A stretch of 55,034 bases of DNA from Acidobacteriaceae bacterium (lineage in GTDB: Bacteria; Acidobacteriota; Terriglobia; Terriglobales; Acidobacteriaceae). Below the pieces are notes generated by a model. It ran no database searches. It worked only from the letters and a program-made list of their open reading frames with translations, and was not told where the DNA came from. The stretch lies in contig PMSQ01000211.1 in the NCBI GenBank assembly GCA_003168355.1, forward strand, positions 1,181 through 56,214. Reading direction: 5' to 3'. Below, piece by piece: positions 7,763-17,188 of the stretch. Every line of letters begins with the position of its first letter. Position 1 is the first letter of the stretch. The translations under genes and the position numbers were made by a program.

Positions 7763-8788
7763 CTAGAAGGCCCAGCGCAGCAACGCGGCGCCTACCGTGA
7801 AACCCGCGCCCACTGAGGCCATCAGCACCAGGCTTCCTTTTTTCAGCTTGCCTTGTTCGATGGCCGTGTTCATCGCTAAAGGAATGGTGCCCGCGGTGGT
7901 ATTTCCGAAACGCTCGATGTTGACAATCACGCTTTCCGGACGCAGGCCCAGACGTTCGGCGGTGGCGTTGATGATGCGCAGGTTGGCTTGATGGGGAATG
8001 AATGCGTCAATATCTGAGCCTTTCAGGCCGTTGCGTTCGAGCAACTTCAGGCACGCTTCCGTCTGCTTGCGCACCGCGAACTTGAAGACTTGCTGGCCAT
8101 CCTGACGAACGTAGTGCATCTTCTTGTCGACGGTTTCACGGGTTGACGGATTCAGACTGCCACCGCCGGGCATTTGGAGGAAACATCCGCCCGCGCCGTC
8201 AACTTCGTGGATGAAGTCGATGAGACCGACGGAATCGTCTTCGGCAGGCTCGAGGATCACTGCGCCCGCTCCGTCGCCAAAGATTACGCAGGTGGCACGA
8301 TCCGCGTAATCGATGATCGAGGACATCACGTCGGCGCCGATCACCAGGATTCGTTTATGCGTGCCGGTGGCAATGAATTGAGCTCCGGTCTGCACGGCGT
8401 AGATAAAGGCGGAGCAAGCTGCGGAAAGATCGAATCCCCAAACATCCTTGGCGCCCAACTTGTGCTGGACGAGGCAGGCGGTGGAGGGAAAAAACATGTC
8501 GGGCGTGACCGTGCCTACGATAATGACATCGAGAGCGCTGGGTTCCAGGCCGCGCTGGGCGAGCGCTTTCTTGGCGGCCTCGACTGCGAGGTCGCTGGTG
8601 GCAACGCCTTTTTCCACGATATGGCGCTCGCGGATGCCGACGCGGGTCATGATCCAGTCATTGCTGGTATCGACCATTTTTTCGAGGTCGGCGTTGGTGA
8701 GAAGGCGGGGCGGTACGTAAGTGCCGAGGGCACTGATCTTCACTCCGATCTTGTCGCGCGCGCGCAGGGGTTGCCTCAGTTCGGTCAA
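7763..8788 (-). CDS. fabH: Beta-ketoacyl-ACP synthase III, 341 aa
   Basis: Condenses acetyl-CoA with malonyl-ACP to start type II fatty-acid synthesis. The catalytic triad is visible: Cys125 in [11 protein letters not shown], His in [10 protein letters not shown] near residue 260 and Asn in [11 protein letters not shown] near 290. The start is a TTG at 8788 with AAGAGGAG 6 nt upstream. The N-terminus is about 15 residues longer than E. coli FabH. No plsX, rpmF or acpP is adjacent, so it stands apart from the classic fab cluster. Confidence 0.95.
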   Translation of the reverse strand: MTELRQPLRARDKIGVKISALGTYVPPRLLTNADLEKMVDTSNDWIMTRVGIRERHIVEKGVATSDLAVEAAKKALAQRGLEPSALDVIIVGTVTPDMFFPSTACLVQHKLGAKDVWGFDLSAACSAFIYAVQTGAQFIATGTHKRILVIGADVMSSIIDYADRATCVIFGDGAGAVILEPAEDDSVGLIDFIHEVDGAGGCFLQMPGGGSLNPSTRETVDKKMHYVRQDGQQVFKFAVRKQTEACLKLLERNGLKGSDIDAFIPHQANLRIINATAERLGLRPESVIVNIERFGNTTAGTIPLAMNTAIEQGKLKKGSLVLMASVGAGFTVGAALLRWAF

Positions 8789-8922
8789 TTAGGGCTCCTC
8801 TTGAAATGAAACCAGTATTTTGAACGATTGAAGGCGGAATGTCTAACTCGGTCCGATGGCGTGCGCGGTTCTCCTTCTTTGTCGGCCTTTGAAAAGCGAC
8901 ATCTAGGCGGCGGAGCGGAGGG

Positions 8923-9198
8923 TCAAGCCGCGCAGCGCTCTTTTTGGTGCTGCATCCACTCACGGATGAAATTCGGGCAGCCGACGATGCCGAATTGGCG
9001 GCCTTCTCCGCCGATTAGATACATTAGCGCAACCTGGTCCAACTCTTCCAAGCGAGCCAGGTCGAGCAAAGGCCACAAGACGCAATCGATCGCCGAAGTG
9101 ACGAGCTGGTCGAGGTATGCCAGATGACCCTGAGACAGGCGGCCGGAGACGCGAATGGTAACGGTTGGGGAAGCTGACTTTGATGGAAGATTGCGCAT
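8923..9198 (-). CDS. STAS-domain-like protein, 91 aa
   Basis: The ATG at 9198 has a strong Shine-Dalgarno (GAGGAGAAAAT). The strand-helix-strand pattern TIRVSGRLSQGHLAYLDQLV, then PLLDLARLEELDQVALMYLI and GIVGCPNFIREWM matches a compact STAS fold. STAS proteins act as anti-sigma antagonists or binding modules. The Ser/Thr that is phosphorylated in SpoIIAA-type proteins appears replaced (LDQVAL at that place), so a phospho-switch is doubtful. It lies between the SRP RNA and fabH on the same strand. Confidence 0.6.
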   Translation of the reverse strand: MRNLPSKSASPTVTIRVSGRLSQGHLAYLDQLVTSAIDCVLWPLLDLARLEELDQVALMYLIGGEGRQFGIVGCPNFIREWMQHQKERCAA

Positions 9199-9302
9199 AT
9201 TTTCTCCTCAGGATATTCTTTCCAGAACTTACTTCTGGTGACGGGGCCGCGAGGCATTTCTTGCGCAAAGACTTGTAAAGGAGGTGTAAAAGTTGGGCGG
9301 AG

Positions 9303-9313
9303 CGGAAAAATAA
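9303..9313 (-). terminator. Probable terminator T-run of the SRP RNA
   Basis: The closing helix of the SRP RNA is followed directly by TTATTTTTCCG on the minus strand, so the RNA's own stem could act as the terminator hairpin. Confidence 0.5.
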
Positions 9314-9418
9314 GCCAGGCACCGGGGACCCACTGCACACGCAAGAGCCCGTTACCGTTGCTTCCTTCCGGACCTGGCGGGGTTGGCGAGAGTACGTCGC
9401 GTGAGACCGATGCCTGAC
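9314..9418 (-). ncRNA. ffs: Signal recognition particle RNA, small bacterial type, about 105 nt
   Basis: Read on the minus strand, the sequence has the conserved apical region CAGGTCCGGAAGGAAGCA, which includes the GGAAGGA element bound by Ffh. The ends form a perfect 12-bp closing helix: GTCAGGCATCGG at 9418-9407 pairs with CCGGTGCCTGGC at 9325-9314 (one G-T near each end). Right after the 3' end comes TTATTTTTCC, a T-run fitting termination. The Alu domain is absent, as in the 4.5S class. Its receptor gene ftsY lies at 22930. Confidence 0.93.
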
Positions 9419-9646
9419 CTGAATCATTCTAGCAAACACAGGCACAAATCCCCGTGCCTTGGGATCAGGTTCTGAAACCAGACTGCGGCAGCGACGGGCA
9501 AGAGGCCGATGACTTTTGGTGCAAGAAATCCGCACTAGGGCCTTCCCTTCTTGAAGCGACTTGTCTAACAATGGAAACTGAACTTGTAAATTGAATAAGG
9601 GAACCTGCAAGGAGCCGGTCCTCGGGACCGCCCAGGCTTACATTCG

Positions 9647-11851
9647 ATGCCTCCTGAGATGCAACAGCTCGGCGTGATCCCGCTTCCGCAGGCGATCAAC
9701 AAATACTTTGAACTTTCCCTCTATTTCCTTGTCGTGATGGGATTTGGAACATTGGCGAGCACCGGTGGCCTGGACTTGCCGGCGGTCTTGATGGTGGGAG
9801 CGGCGCTCGCCTTTCGCGGCTATCTGTTCGTTAAGCGACGGGACGTCGTGATTTCGGAGCGCTGGACCACGCCGTTGACTATCGCGTATTTCGCCTTCTG
9901 CGCCGGCGATTACTTCCTGCTCTCCCGCAGCTTCCTAGCGACGACCGTACACCTGGTGCTGTTCGCCGTGGTCGTGCGCACGTTTTCGCTAAGACGCGAT
10001 CGCGACTATACCATGCTGGCGATCCTCGCCTTTCTGATGGTGCTGGCGTCGGCGGTGCTAACCGTGGATAGCGTTTTTCTATTCTTCTTTGCGGGATTCA
10101 TGCTGATGGCGGTCGCCACATTCATTTTGATGGAGATGCGGCGCTCCGGGCGGGCCGCGCAATTTCAAGCACGACACTCCAGCGACGACCATGAGCACCG
10201 CCATCTGGCGTTCTCACTGGCGCGGATGACGCCGGCTTTAGTTCTGATGATCCTGGTGGGCGCCGCGGCTGTGTTCTTTCTTTTACCCCGTATGTCGGCG
10301 GGCTACTTGGGCGGCTATTCGTTCGGCACCGATTTTTCCACCGGTTTCAGCGATCGGGTGCAACTGGGAGGGATCGGACAGATTCAGCAGTCGAACGCAG
10401 TGGTAATGCACGTCCAGATTGACGGAGACAATCGTGGGCAGTACGCCTTGCATTGGCGCGGCGTGGCATTGGCGGATTTCGATGGCAAGACATGGTCCAA
10501 CCTGCGTGCGCACTACCCGCTGAATCGGCAGGCGGACGGAAGCTTCGTCGTGCCACTCTTCACCCAGGGAGTGGCTCAGGACTCCGGAGCGCGGAGTCAA
10601 GCGGCGCTGGGAGTTCCGGCTCGCCTCATTCACTACCGCGTGCTGCTGGAGCCGATTGGTACGAATGTATTTTTTCTTGCCCCCTGGGGACGCCGGATCG
10701 TAGGACCGTATCGAGCGCTGTCGCTGGATGCGGGTGGGGCCGTCTATGATCTCGACAGCCAACGCTCAGTCAATGTCTACGAAGCGGACTCCGATATCGC
10801 CAAGCCGTCTCCGGCTCAACTTCGAGCGGCGGGGGATTCTCTTCCGCAGCTGGCCTCAGCCTATCTGCGATTTCCGACGCTCGATCCGCGCATCCCGCAA
10901 TTGGCGGCGCAGATTACCGGTTCCGCTTCCAATAGCTACGACAAAGCGGCCGCGCTCGAAACTTATCTAAAAACCCGCTACGGATACACGCTGCAGTTGC
11001 CCTCCGCGCCAGTGGCCGATCCTTTGGCAAACTTTCTATTCGAGCGCAGGCAGGGACATTGCGAATACTTCGCCTCTTCGATGGCCGTGATGCTGCGGAC
11101 GCTGCGCATTCCCGCACGCGTGGTGAACGGCTTCCGCAGCAACGAATTCAATGACGTCACCGGCAACTACGTGGTGCGGGCCAAGGATGCGCACTCTTGG
11201 GTGGAGGCTTACTTTCCGGGCTACGGCTGGGTTACGTTCGATCCCACGCCGGGCGGGGCGGTCGGTACTCCGGAGGGCTGGGACCGGGCGATGCTCTATC
11301 TGGATGCGGCGCAATCTTTCTGGCGGGAGTGGGTAATTAGTTATGACTCCTCCCACCAATACATTCTGGGGCACTCGGCGGTGAGCAGTACGCGCAATTC
11401 GTTGGAGAGAGCGCGAATGTGGGCAGAAATGCGCTATGCGCGCCTGCTACGCTGGGCACAGCGAAGCCAGCGGGGCGTGGAGCACTCGCCGGGGCGGTGG
11501 CTCGGCGGAAGCTTGGTGGTTGCGCTCCTGTGGCTAGTGATGGGCAACGCTGCGCGGATTGCCCGGATGATTCGCACGAGACGGCTGCAGGCGCATCCGG
11601 AGCGCTCGCCGGATCAGGCAGCCACCATGTGGTACGAGCGGATGGCCCGGTTTCTGGCGCGGCGCGGAGTGCAGAAATCCACCACGCAGACGGCGCAGGA
11701 ATTTGTGTGCGTTCTTGAAGATGAGCGGTTACGGGCACCGGTCGGGCGATTCACAGACGCCTACGAATCGGCACGGTTTGGGAATTCCGCAGACGACGCC
11801 ATGAAGCTGCCGGAGTTGTACGAAGAAGTGGAACTGGCGGCTAAGAAGTAA
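9647..11851 (+). CDS. tgpA: TgpA-type transmembrane transglutaminase-like protein, 734 aa
   Basis: Residues 1-230 hold an N-terminal membrane block (DUF3488-like) with about six to seven hydrophobic segments. A periplasmic part follows with a transglutaminase core. It shows the catalytic Cys in RRQGHCEYFASSMAVMLRTL, the His in AKDAHSWVEAYFPGYG and the Asp in VTFDPTPGG. A last transmembrane segment near residue 620 (LVVALLWLVMGNAARI) precedes a cytoplasmic DUF4129-like tail. This is the order known for TgpA. It is usually found with a MoxR ATPase and a DUF58 gene; neither is adjacent here. Start could be 9647 or the ATG at 9659. Confidence 0.88.
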   Translation: MPPEMQQLGVIPLPQAINKYFELSLYFLVVMGFGTLASTGGLDLPAVLMVGAALAFRGYLFVKRRDVVISERWTTPLTIAYFAFCAGDYFLLSRSFLATTVHLVLFAVVVRTFSLRRDRDYTMLAILAFLMVLASAVLTVDSVFLFFFAGFMLMAVATFILMEMRRSGRAAQFQARHSSDDHEHRHLAFSLARMTPALVLMILVGAAAVFFLLPRMSAGYLGGYSFGTDFSTGFSDRVQLGGIGQIQQSNAVVMHVQIDGDNRGQYALHWRGVALADFDGKTWSNLRAHYPLNRQADGSFVVPLFTQGVAQDSGARSQAALGVPARLIHYRVLLEPIGTNVFFLAPWGRRIVGPYRALSLDAGGAVYDLDSQRSVNVYEADSDIAKPSPAQLRAAGDSLPQLASAYLRFPTLDPRIPQLAAQITGSASNSYDKAAALETYLKTRYGYTLQLPSAPVADPLANFLFERRQGHCEYFASSMAVMLRTLRIPARVVNGFRSNEFNDVTGNYVVRAKDAHSWVEAYFPGYGWVTFDPTPGGAVGTPEGWDRAMLYLDAAQSFWREWVISYDSSHQYILGHSAVSSTRNSLERARMWAEMRYARLLRWAQRSQRGVEHSPGRWLGGSLVVALLWLVMGNAARIARMIRTRRLQAHPERSPDQAATMWYERMARFLARRGVQKSTTQTAQEFVCVLEDERLRAPVGRFTDAYESARFGNSADDAMKLPELYEEVELAAKK

Positions 11852-11871
11852 GCCATCTCCGAAAGTTCCGA

Positions 11872-12681
11872 TCAGTCTGTCGGAAACAATTCCGCGAAAA
11901 GTCTTTCCATAAGCCGCATGTAGTCTCCTTCGCCGTGAGCCTGCACGTAGCTGATTTCAGCCAAGAGCACGGGTTCGGGGTCTTGGCGCGCCATGAGCTG
12001 ACCCCGCGTCGCCGATGGCCGGGGTGTCCCGCTTTGTTGCTGCTGCCGAACCATATCAGAAACCAAAACTCCCTTTTGCACCCGCTCGCGGGCGCCTTGC
12101 ACCATTTGAAAGGAACGGAACATGTCGTGCAGAATCTTCAAGGCTTCAACAGCACGGCAACCACTGGCAACCTTCCCATCACCATCCACCGCATAGACGT
12201 TTGGAATCGTCCAAAATTGTTGGGTGATTCCTTCCCTCCTCCACATCGACTGGCTGGAGGTGTACATCGCATCGCGCAGGTTGTGAAGTTCCGCAACCGT
12301 AACCAGCGTTTCCTCGGGAGCATCGAGTTCCCGGACATATTCGTTCCATACGTTGACGATGCGCTGCTCCGGGATCATCCGCGCGGGTTTTGACACCGCC
12401 TCGTATTCGGCGTACGCGACCCGGTGACGGATGCTTGCCGTGATCCAGGAAAGGTGTTCTTGTCCAAAAAGCCGTTCTGCAACCGCATCGACCAACGCCT
12501 GAGCATCGGCTTCCGAATGTATGTCGCCCGCTAGATCGTTCAGGTGGATGGCAGCTTGGCGGGTAGGTTCGTACTTTGCCCGCGCTTCCGCCAATTGCTG
12601 CGGAGAAGCTGGATCTGGCCGAGTGGTTGTCTGTGGCGCGGCGCCGATTAAGAGTAGCAGGGCGAGCGGGACGGCAAACAT
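11872..12681 (-). CDS. Uncharacterised secreted protein, 269 aa
   Basis: The ATG at 12681 has GGGAGGAATTC upstream, a good ribosome-binding site. A short signal peptide (MFAVPLALLLLIGAAPQ) leads into a mostly helical, charged mature protein with no repeats or transmembrane segments. One conspicuous stretch is FWTIPNVYAVDGDGKVASGC. I do not recognise a family. It shares the minus strand with the outer-membrane gene to its right, with 105 bp between, so an operon is possible. Confidence 0.7.
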   Translation of the reverse strand: MFAVPLALLLLIGAAPQTTTRPDPASPQQLAEARAKYEPTRQAAIHLNDLAGDIHSEADAQALVDAVAERLFGQEHLSWITASIRHRVAYAEYEAVSKPARMIPEQRIVNVWNEYVRELDAPEETLVTVAELHNLRDAMYTSSQSMWRREGITQQFWTIPNVYAVDGDGKVASGCRAVEALKILHDMFRSFQMVQGARERVQKGVLVSDMVRQQQQSGTPRPSATRGQLMARQDPEPVLLAEISYVQAHGEGDYMRLMERLFAELFPTD

Positions 12682-12786
12682 GAATTCCTCCCCGAGCCTA
12701 TATTGCTCAGGTACCCATGGGCGGGCACAAAGCGAAGGAAATCATAGCTTATTGGGAGAGCATTTCGCTAACTGATTGTGCTGGAG

Positions 12787-13440
12787 CTAGAAATGCCACA
12801 TAAAGCCGCCGCCGACAAAGTAGTTATGCTGGCGTGTCTTGCCCGTGTCGGCTAACGGAAGATTAGGCGTGCCGGAAAAAAAATCGCGAACCTCGCCGCG
12901 AATACTGAAGCGTCTAAGGCGCTCTCCAAAGGGCCTCACATCCAATCCAAACCCACCCTGAATCACGCCCGTAGTCGAAGAACCGCCGGGGTTGGTGCCG
13001 TAGTAGAGGAGGTTCTTATTCTCGCTGAAGTGGCCAAAACCGCCTCCGAAGCTCACCCATGGTGAAACGCTGGTGGCGGGAAACAAATTCGCGCGCAGCG
13101 CCGGAGTGACGAATATCTGTTGGTAATCCACGGGAACAACGGGGCCGCCGGCGTTGAGATCCTCATCAAGATTGAAAACTGCGGGTACTTCTCCAGAGAT
13201 GGAGTAGACGTCAGTGCCGAGCAGGTGACGCGCATAGTTGACTTCGAAGGTGAGCCCTTTGCCAGAGTGAATAACCGGATTGACGGTAGGCGCATTGGGA
13301 CCGGTAATACCCTGATCGCTAATGAAGATACGGCCAAGCATGCCGGTCAACTCGTTTTTCTCGTCCTGGGCTGCCGCAGAGGCTCCCAGAATAGACATCC
13401 CCATTACCAGGACTGCGAGTACGGCCTGTTTCCCAGACAT
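12787..13440 (-). CDS. Outer-membrane beta-barrel protein, 217 aa
   Basis: GGAGGGG lies just before the ATG at 13440. A signal peptide ends in SAAAQ. The mature part alternates short amphipathic strands (LTFEVNYARHLLG, VTPALRANLFPA, PWVSFGGGFGHFSE, FSIRGEVRDFFSG) and ends in an aromatic C-terminus (NYFVGGGFMWHF), the signal for insertion by the BAM complex. This is the layout of an eight-stranded OmpA/OmpW-sized barrel. Ligand unknown. Confidence 0.75.
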   Translation of the reverse strand: MSGKQAVLAVLVMGMSILGASAAAQDEKNELTGMLGRIFISDQGITGPNAPTVNPVIHSGKGLTFEVNYARHLLGTDVYSISGEVPAVFNLDEDLNAGGPVVPVDYQQIFVTPALRANLFPATSVSPWVSFGGGFGHFSENKNLLYYGTNPGGSSTTGVIQGGFGLDVRPFGERLRRFSIRGEVRDFFSGTPNLPLADTGKTRQHNYFVGGGFMWHF

Positions 13441-13521
13441 TTCCCCTCCAGGACGCGGGATAGCTGCTCTTTTCGGTAATGCTCAGGGTAGCATGAAGAG
13501 GTAAAGTTTTAATCCACAGGT

Positions 13522-13567
13522 TACTGCCTTTCATGGTGCCGAAGGATACTGCCTTTCATGGTGCCGA
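13522..13567 (+). repeat. Tandem 21-bp repeat, two units
   Basis: TACTGCCTTTCATGGTGCCGA occurs at 13522-13542 and again at 13547-13567, a period of 25 bp, upstream of rimO in the gap to the divergent outer-membrane gene. A second tiny direct repeat (GGACATA) follows at 13580-13598. Function unknown. Confidence 0.7.
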
Positions 13568-13648
13568 TGTCACGTGTTAGGACATATGCATCGGACATAC
13601 CAATCGTTCACAGGCGATGATTCGCCGAAAGAGCACGCCGGAAAATGT

Positions 13649-13654
13649 TAAAAT
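13649..13654 (+). promoter_or_regulatory. Probable -10 box of rimO
   Basis: TAAAAT lies 12 bp before the rimO ATG and no Shine-Dalgarno is present. If used, the transcript would have almost no leader, so rimO may be translated from a leaderless mRNA. Confidence 0.3.
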
Positions 13655-13665
13655 AACCAGATTAC

Positions 13666-15174
13666 ATGCCCTCGAAAGAACTCACTATCTCCCGTTCCAG
13701 CGAAAAAACTGCCGCTGCAGCGTCGAATGACCAGAGACAGGATGCCCGCCCGCAGAAAGTGGGCTTCATCAGTTTGGGGTGCCCCAAGAACCTGGTCGAC
13801 AGTGAGGTGATGATGGGCCTGCTGGCGCGGGCCGGGGCTGAACTCTCACCGCGAGCGGAAGACGCGGATGTGATCGTGGTGAATACCTGTTCTTTCATCG
13901 AGAGCGCACAACAGGAGTCGGTAAACACGATTCTTGAGATGGCTGCGCTCAAGACGTCGGGGCGGGCGAAAAAGCTGGTTGTGGCGGGCTGCCTGGTGGA
14001 GCGCTTTCGCGATGAAATTCGCAAGCGCATTCCTGAGGTTGATGCTGTGGTTGGGACCGGAGAGTTGCAGAACATCCTGGCAGCGACCGGCGTCGCCTCG
14101 GCTCCGGCGCGTGATGATTCTCCGTTCGTAGTGTTAACTTCGCGGGCCGAGGGTGATGCTCGTGCGGCGCAGGGACGATTTTCGCGTGGGCAATGGGACG
14201 GTGCGATTGCGGATCTGCCCAACTACCTCTACGACGACGAGACCCCGCGCATCCTGGCCACTCCGAAATCCACGGCCTACATCAAGATCGCGGAGGGCTG
14301 CGACCATCCCTGCACATTCTGCATCATTCCGCAGCTGCGCGGGCAGTTTCGCTCGCGGCGGTTCGAATCGGTGATCGCCGAAGCCGAGCGCATGGCACAG
14401 ATCGGCGTGCGGGAAATCACTTTGATCGGGCAGGATACGACCTGCTACGGCGAGGATTTTGGGTTGAAGGACGGTCTGGCCTTGCTGCTGGAGAAGCTGG
14501 CGAAGATTGAAGACTTGCGCTGGATTCGTTTCCTCTACGCCTATCCCAACAAGATCACGGGCAAACTGCTGGAGACAATTGGAACCCACGACAAGATTTG
14601 CTCCTACATGGACGTGCCGCTGCAGCACGCATCGGCGCCGGTTCTGAAGCGCATGAAGCGTGGCGGAGGAGCGGATGTATTTCTGCGGTCGATTGCCAAA
14701 ATGCGGCGCGCGATTCCCAGTCTCACCCTGCGAACGTCATTCATCGTGGGCTTTCCGGGAGAAACCGAGAAGGAATTTGAGGAGCTATGCGGATTTGTGC
14801 GCGAAGCCCAGTTTGATTGGATGGGAACTTTCTCTTACTCCGACCAGGAGGGAGCGGACGCATATAGATTGGACCAGAAGCTCTCTGTTCGGGAAATTGA
14901 GCGGCGACGCAAACACTTGATGGGAATCCAGCGGCAGATCAGCAAGAAGAAAAAGAAGGCTCTGGTGGGGCAGGAGTTCGACCTGCTGCTCGAGGGGGCA
15001 TCGGAAGAAACCGATCTGCTTATGGAAGGACGCACCGCGATGCATGCGCCAGAAATTGACGGCAAGGTGTTCGTGAACGACTTTCCGGAAGACATGGAGC
15101 CGCAGCCGGGCGAGTTTTATCGCTGTCAGATCACGGAAGCGCACGACTATGACCTAGTGGCTAGGATTGTTTAG
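13666..15174 (+). CDS. rimO: Ribosomal protein S12 methylthiotransferase RimO, 502 aa
   Basis: Radical SAM methylthiotransferase that thiomethylates an Asp of ribosomal protein S12. The N-terminal MTTase domain starts at KVGFISLGCPKNLVDSEVMM with cluster cysteines in SLGCP (Cys39), VNTCSFIES and VAGCLVERF. The radical-SAM motif is EGCDHPCTFCIIP (Cys212, 216, 219). A C-terminal TRAM domain ends near DYDLVARIV. SLGCPKNLVDSE distinguishes RimO from MiaB and MtaB. It is longer than typical (about 440 aa), with an N-terminal extension of 30 residues and an insertion before the radical-SAM domain. First gene of a plus-strand run with yacG and pgpA. Confidence 0.95.
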   Translation: MPSKELTISRSSEKTAAAASNDQRQDARPQKVGFISLGCPKNLVDSEVMMGLLARAGAELSPRAEDADVIVVNTCSFIESAQQESVNTILEMAALKTSGRAKKLVVAGCLVERFRDEIRKRIPEVDAVVGTGELQNILAATGVASAPARDDSPFVVLTSRAEGDARAAQGRFSRGQWDGAIADLPNYLYDDETPRILATPKSTAYIKIAEGCDHPCTFCIIPQLRGQFRSRRFESVIAEAERMAQIGVREITLIGQDTTCYGEDFGLKDGLALLLEKLAKIEDLRWIRFLYAYPNKITGKLLETIGTHDKICSYMDVPLQHASAPVLKRMKRGGGADVFLRSIAKMRRAIPSLTLRTSFIVGFPGETEKEFEELCGFVREAQFDWMGTFSYSDQEGADAYRLDQKLSVREIERRRKHLMGIQRQISKKKKKALVGQEFDLLLEGASEETDLLMEGRTAMHAPEIDGKVFVNDFPEDMEPQPGEFYRCQITEAHDYDLVARIV

Positions 15175-15233
15175 CCCACTGTTCGCCTTGAATTCTATAG
15201 CCTGATTCAGCAAGGACGTGGAACACTCCGACC

Positions 15234-15446
15234 ATGCCCCGCAAGCGCACTCTGAAACTTCGCTGCCCCATCTGCAAGAAAGCCGTCAAGAGCGCCGACG
15301 CGGAGTTTCCCTTCTGCAGCGACCGCTGCCGCACGATTGATCTGGGAAAGTGGGCGAGCGGCGCTTATGTAATTCCGTCGCCGGTTACAGATGCCGACGA
15401 GCAGATCCATGAGAGCACTCCCGAAGATCAGGACGAAGAGTTGTGA
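15234..15446 (+). CDS. yacG: Zinc-binding DNA gyrase inhibitor YacG, 70 aa
   Basis: A short protein with one zinc site from [10 protein letters not shown] and [16 protein letters not shown], which is the complete YacG signature. E. coli YacG binds the GyrB C-terminal domain and blocks DNA binding. The C-terminal tail is acidic ([18 protein letters not shown]). The stop overlaps the GTG start of pgpA by 4 nt, suggesting coupled translation. Confidence 0.92.
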   Translation: MPRKRTLKLRCPICKKAVKSADAEFPFCSDRCRTIDLGKWASGAYVIPSPVTDADEQIHESTPEDQDEEL

Positions 15447-16021
15447 GGGATACTCCCGAGACCGCGAGCACGGAACGCGACGGTAGCGACGGCGTCCCGC
15501 CGGCTGTTTCTTCGGTAAGCTCAGGGCAGGCTGCGGGGGAGTCCCGGCGAGCACCGCTGTGGGCCACGCTTGTCGCTACGTTCTTCGGTATCGGGCGACT
15601 GCGGCCAGGTCCGGGGACCTGGGGGTCGGCGGCAACCCTATTGTTGTGGGCGGCGTTGACCCACATGCTCACGCCTTCAATGCGAACGCCGGTCGCGATC
15701 GGGCTCACCGTGCTGGTCACGCTGATCGGGATTCCCGCGGCTACGCAGGTGGCGCGAAGTACCGGTGTGAAGGATCCGCAGTTTGTGGTGATTGATGAGG
15801 TCGCGGGTCAATTGATGGCGTTGATTGCCGTGCCGCTCGCGTGGAAATCTTTTCTGGCGGCCTTTATATTTTTTCGGGCCTTCGATATCATCAAGCCCCC
15901 GCCGGTGCGACAATTGGAGGCAATTCCCGAAGGCGCCGGGATCGTACTGGACGACCTAGCCGCCGGTCTCTATGCGCTGGGAGCGACGCAACTCTTGTTA
16001 CATTTTGGTCTTCTAAGATAG
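15443..16021 (+). CDS. pgpA: Phosphatidylglycerophosphatase A, 192 aa
   Basis: Dephosphorylates phosphatidylglycerol-phosphate at the inner membrane. PgpA landmarks are present: [14 protein letters not shown], the acidic motif [14 protein letters not shown] and [16 protein letters not shown] with [10 protein letters not shown]. There are four hydrophobic segments. The GTG at 15443 overlaps the yacG stop. Residues 1 to about 37 form a hydrophilic extension not needed by the family, and part of it (about residues 14-21) is encoded by a copy of a 23-bp palindromic repeat. Confidence 0.92.
   Translation: MRDTPETASTERDGSDGVPPAVSSVSSGQAAGESRRAPLWATLVATFFGIGRLRPGPGTWGSAATLLLWAALTHMLTPSMRTPVAIGLTVLVTLIGIPAATQVARSTGVKDPQFVVIDEVAGQLMALIAVPLAWKSFLAAFIFFRAFDIIKPPPVRQLEAIPEGAGIVLDDLAAGLYALGATQLLLHFGLLR
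15483..15505 (-). repeat. Palindromic repeat copy inside the pgpA coding region
   Basis: The minus strand of this stretch matches the unit at 7719-7741 at 22 of 23 positions. It is translated in frame as DGVPPA and neighbours within the N-terminal extension of PgpA. Confidence 0.7.
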
Positions 16022-16052
16022 TGTCTTCTAGAGTAGTTCGAGTGTATTCCTC

Positions 16053-17111
16053 ATGGGATTCTCCGACCGCATTCTGGGTAAGAAAAACGTGAACGGCGGA
16101 CCGCATATCGAGTCCGTTTCACCGGGGCTGGCGTTGGCGGGAGGCGAAGTCCGCATTGCGGGCTCGGGATTACGCCCGCAGCAGTGGCAGCGTCCGCGGG
16201 TGCAGTTTGGCGAAGTTGAAGGCGCGATCGTGGTCAGCGCGGAGTCGTTTCTGGTCGCCCGCGTTCCCGAGGGTGCGACTTCGGGTACTGTGGTGGTTGC
16301 CGCTGACGGTCACGTAAGCAATGCTCATGGCGTCAAGGTAGCCGTCCCCATCGCGGAGAATCTGCACCCCGTCACCAATCCAGCGCTTGATGCTCAAGGC
16401 AACATCTATGCGACTTTCTCTGGTTCGCGCGGCCAAAAGGTTCCGGTCGCCATCTTCAAGATTGATACCAACTACGCCGTAAAGCCTTTCGTCGTGGAAA
16501 TGATGAACGCGACTGCCATCGCCTTCGATCGCCAGGGGCAGATGTATGTTTCTTCGCGCTTTGACGGGGCAGTCTATCGCGTGGCGCCCAACGCAACCAT
16601 GAGCACCTACGCCGAGGGCATGGGAGTGGCCACGGGGATTGCTTTTGACCGGAATCAGAACCTCTATGTTGGCGACCGCAGCGGCACCATCTTCAAGATT
16701 GGACGTGATCAGCAAGTGTTTGTGTTTGCCACGCTAGAGCCGAGCGTTTCGGCGTATCACCTTGCCTTCGGTCCTCAGGGAGATTTGTTTGTGACCGGGC
16801 CTACCACCTCCAGCTTTGACTGCGTGCACAGAATTGATCCGCAAGGGACGGTACATACGTTCTTCCGCGGGCTAGGACGCCCGCAGGGTTTGGCTTTTGA
16901 CTCGCTGGGCAACCTGTATGTAGCCGCGTCGCTTTCCGGCAAGCGCGGCATTGTGAAGATCACGCCGGAGGGCAATGCCAGCCTCGAGGTCTCGGGCCAT
17001 GGACTGGTGGGAGTGGCCTTCGCACCCGGAGGGAGCGCGATTCTGGCGACGACAGACGCGGTGCATCATCTTTCCTGGAACATCTCAGGACTGCCGCTGC
17101 TGTCGGAGTAG
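16053..17111 (+). CDS. IPT/TIG domain plus NHL/SMP-30-like beta-propeller protein, 352 aa
   Basis: Residues about 17-95 form a TIG/IPT immunoglobulin-like domain (PHIESVSPGLALAGGEVRIA, then the closing GTVVVAADG). From about residue 105 there are five to six propeller blades, each with a repeat like AIAFDRQGQMYVSSRFDGAV, GIAFDRNQNLYVGDRSGTI and GLAFDSLGNLYVAASLSG. No signal peptide is visible, so it may be cytosolic, which is unusual for this architecture. Ligand or enzyme activity is unknown. It lies between pgpA and cinA on the same strand. Confidence 0.75.
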   Translation: MGFSDRILGKKNVNGGPHIESVSPGLALAGGEVRIAGSGLRPQQWQRPRVQFGEVEGAIVVSAESFLVARVPEGATSGTVVVAADGHVSNAHGVKVAVPIAENLHPVTNPALDAQGNIYATFSGSRGQKVPVAIFKIDTNYAVKPFVVEMMNATAIAFDRQGQMYVSSRFDGAVYRVAPNATMSTYAEGMGVATGIAFDRNQNLYVGDRSGTIFKIGRDQQVFVFATLEPSVSAYHLAFGPQGDLFVTGPTTSSFDCVHRIDPQGTVHTFFRGLGRPQGLAFDSLGNLYVAASLSGKRGIVKITPEGNASLEVSGHGLVGVAFAPGGSAILATTDAVHHLSWNISGLPLLSE

Positions 17112-17188
17112 CGCACCACCATCGATTACCGCGGATCCGCGCTTGATCCGTTCCACAGACTGCCGCGATTTTCATTTACACTTCTACC

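Noticed and set aside
13522-13567. Tandem units considered as a CRISPR fragment
   Set aside because: Only two units with a 4-bp spacer, no cas genes, and no leader.
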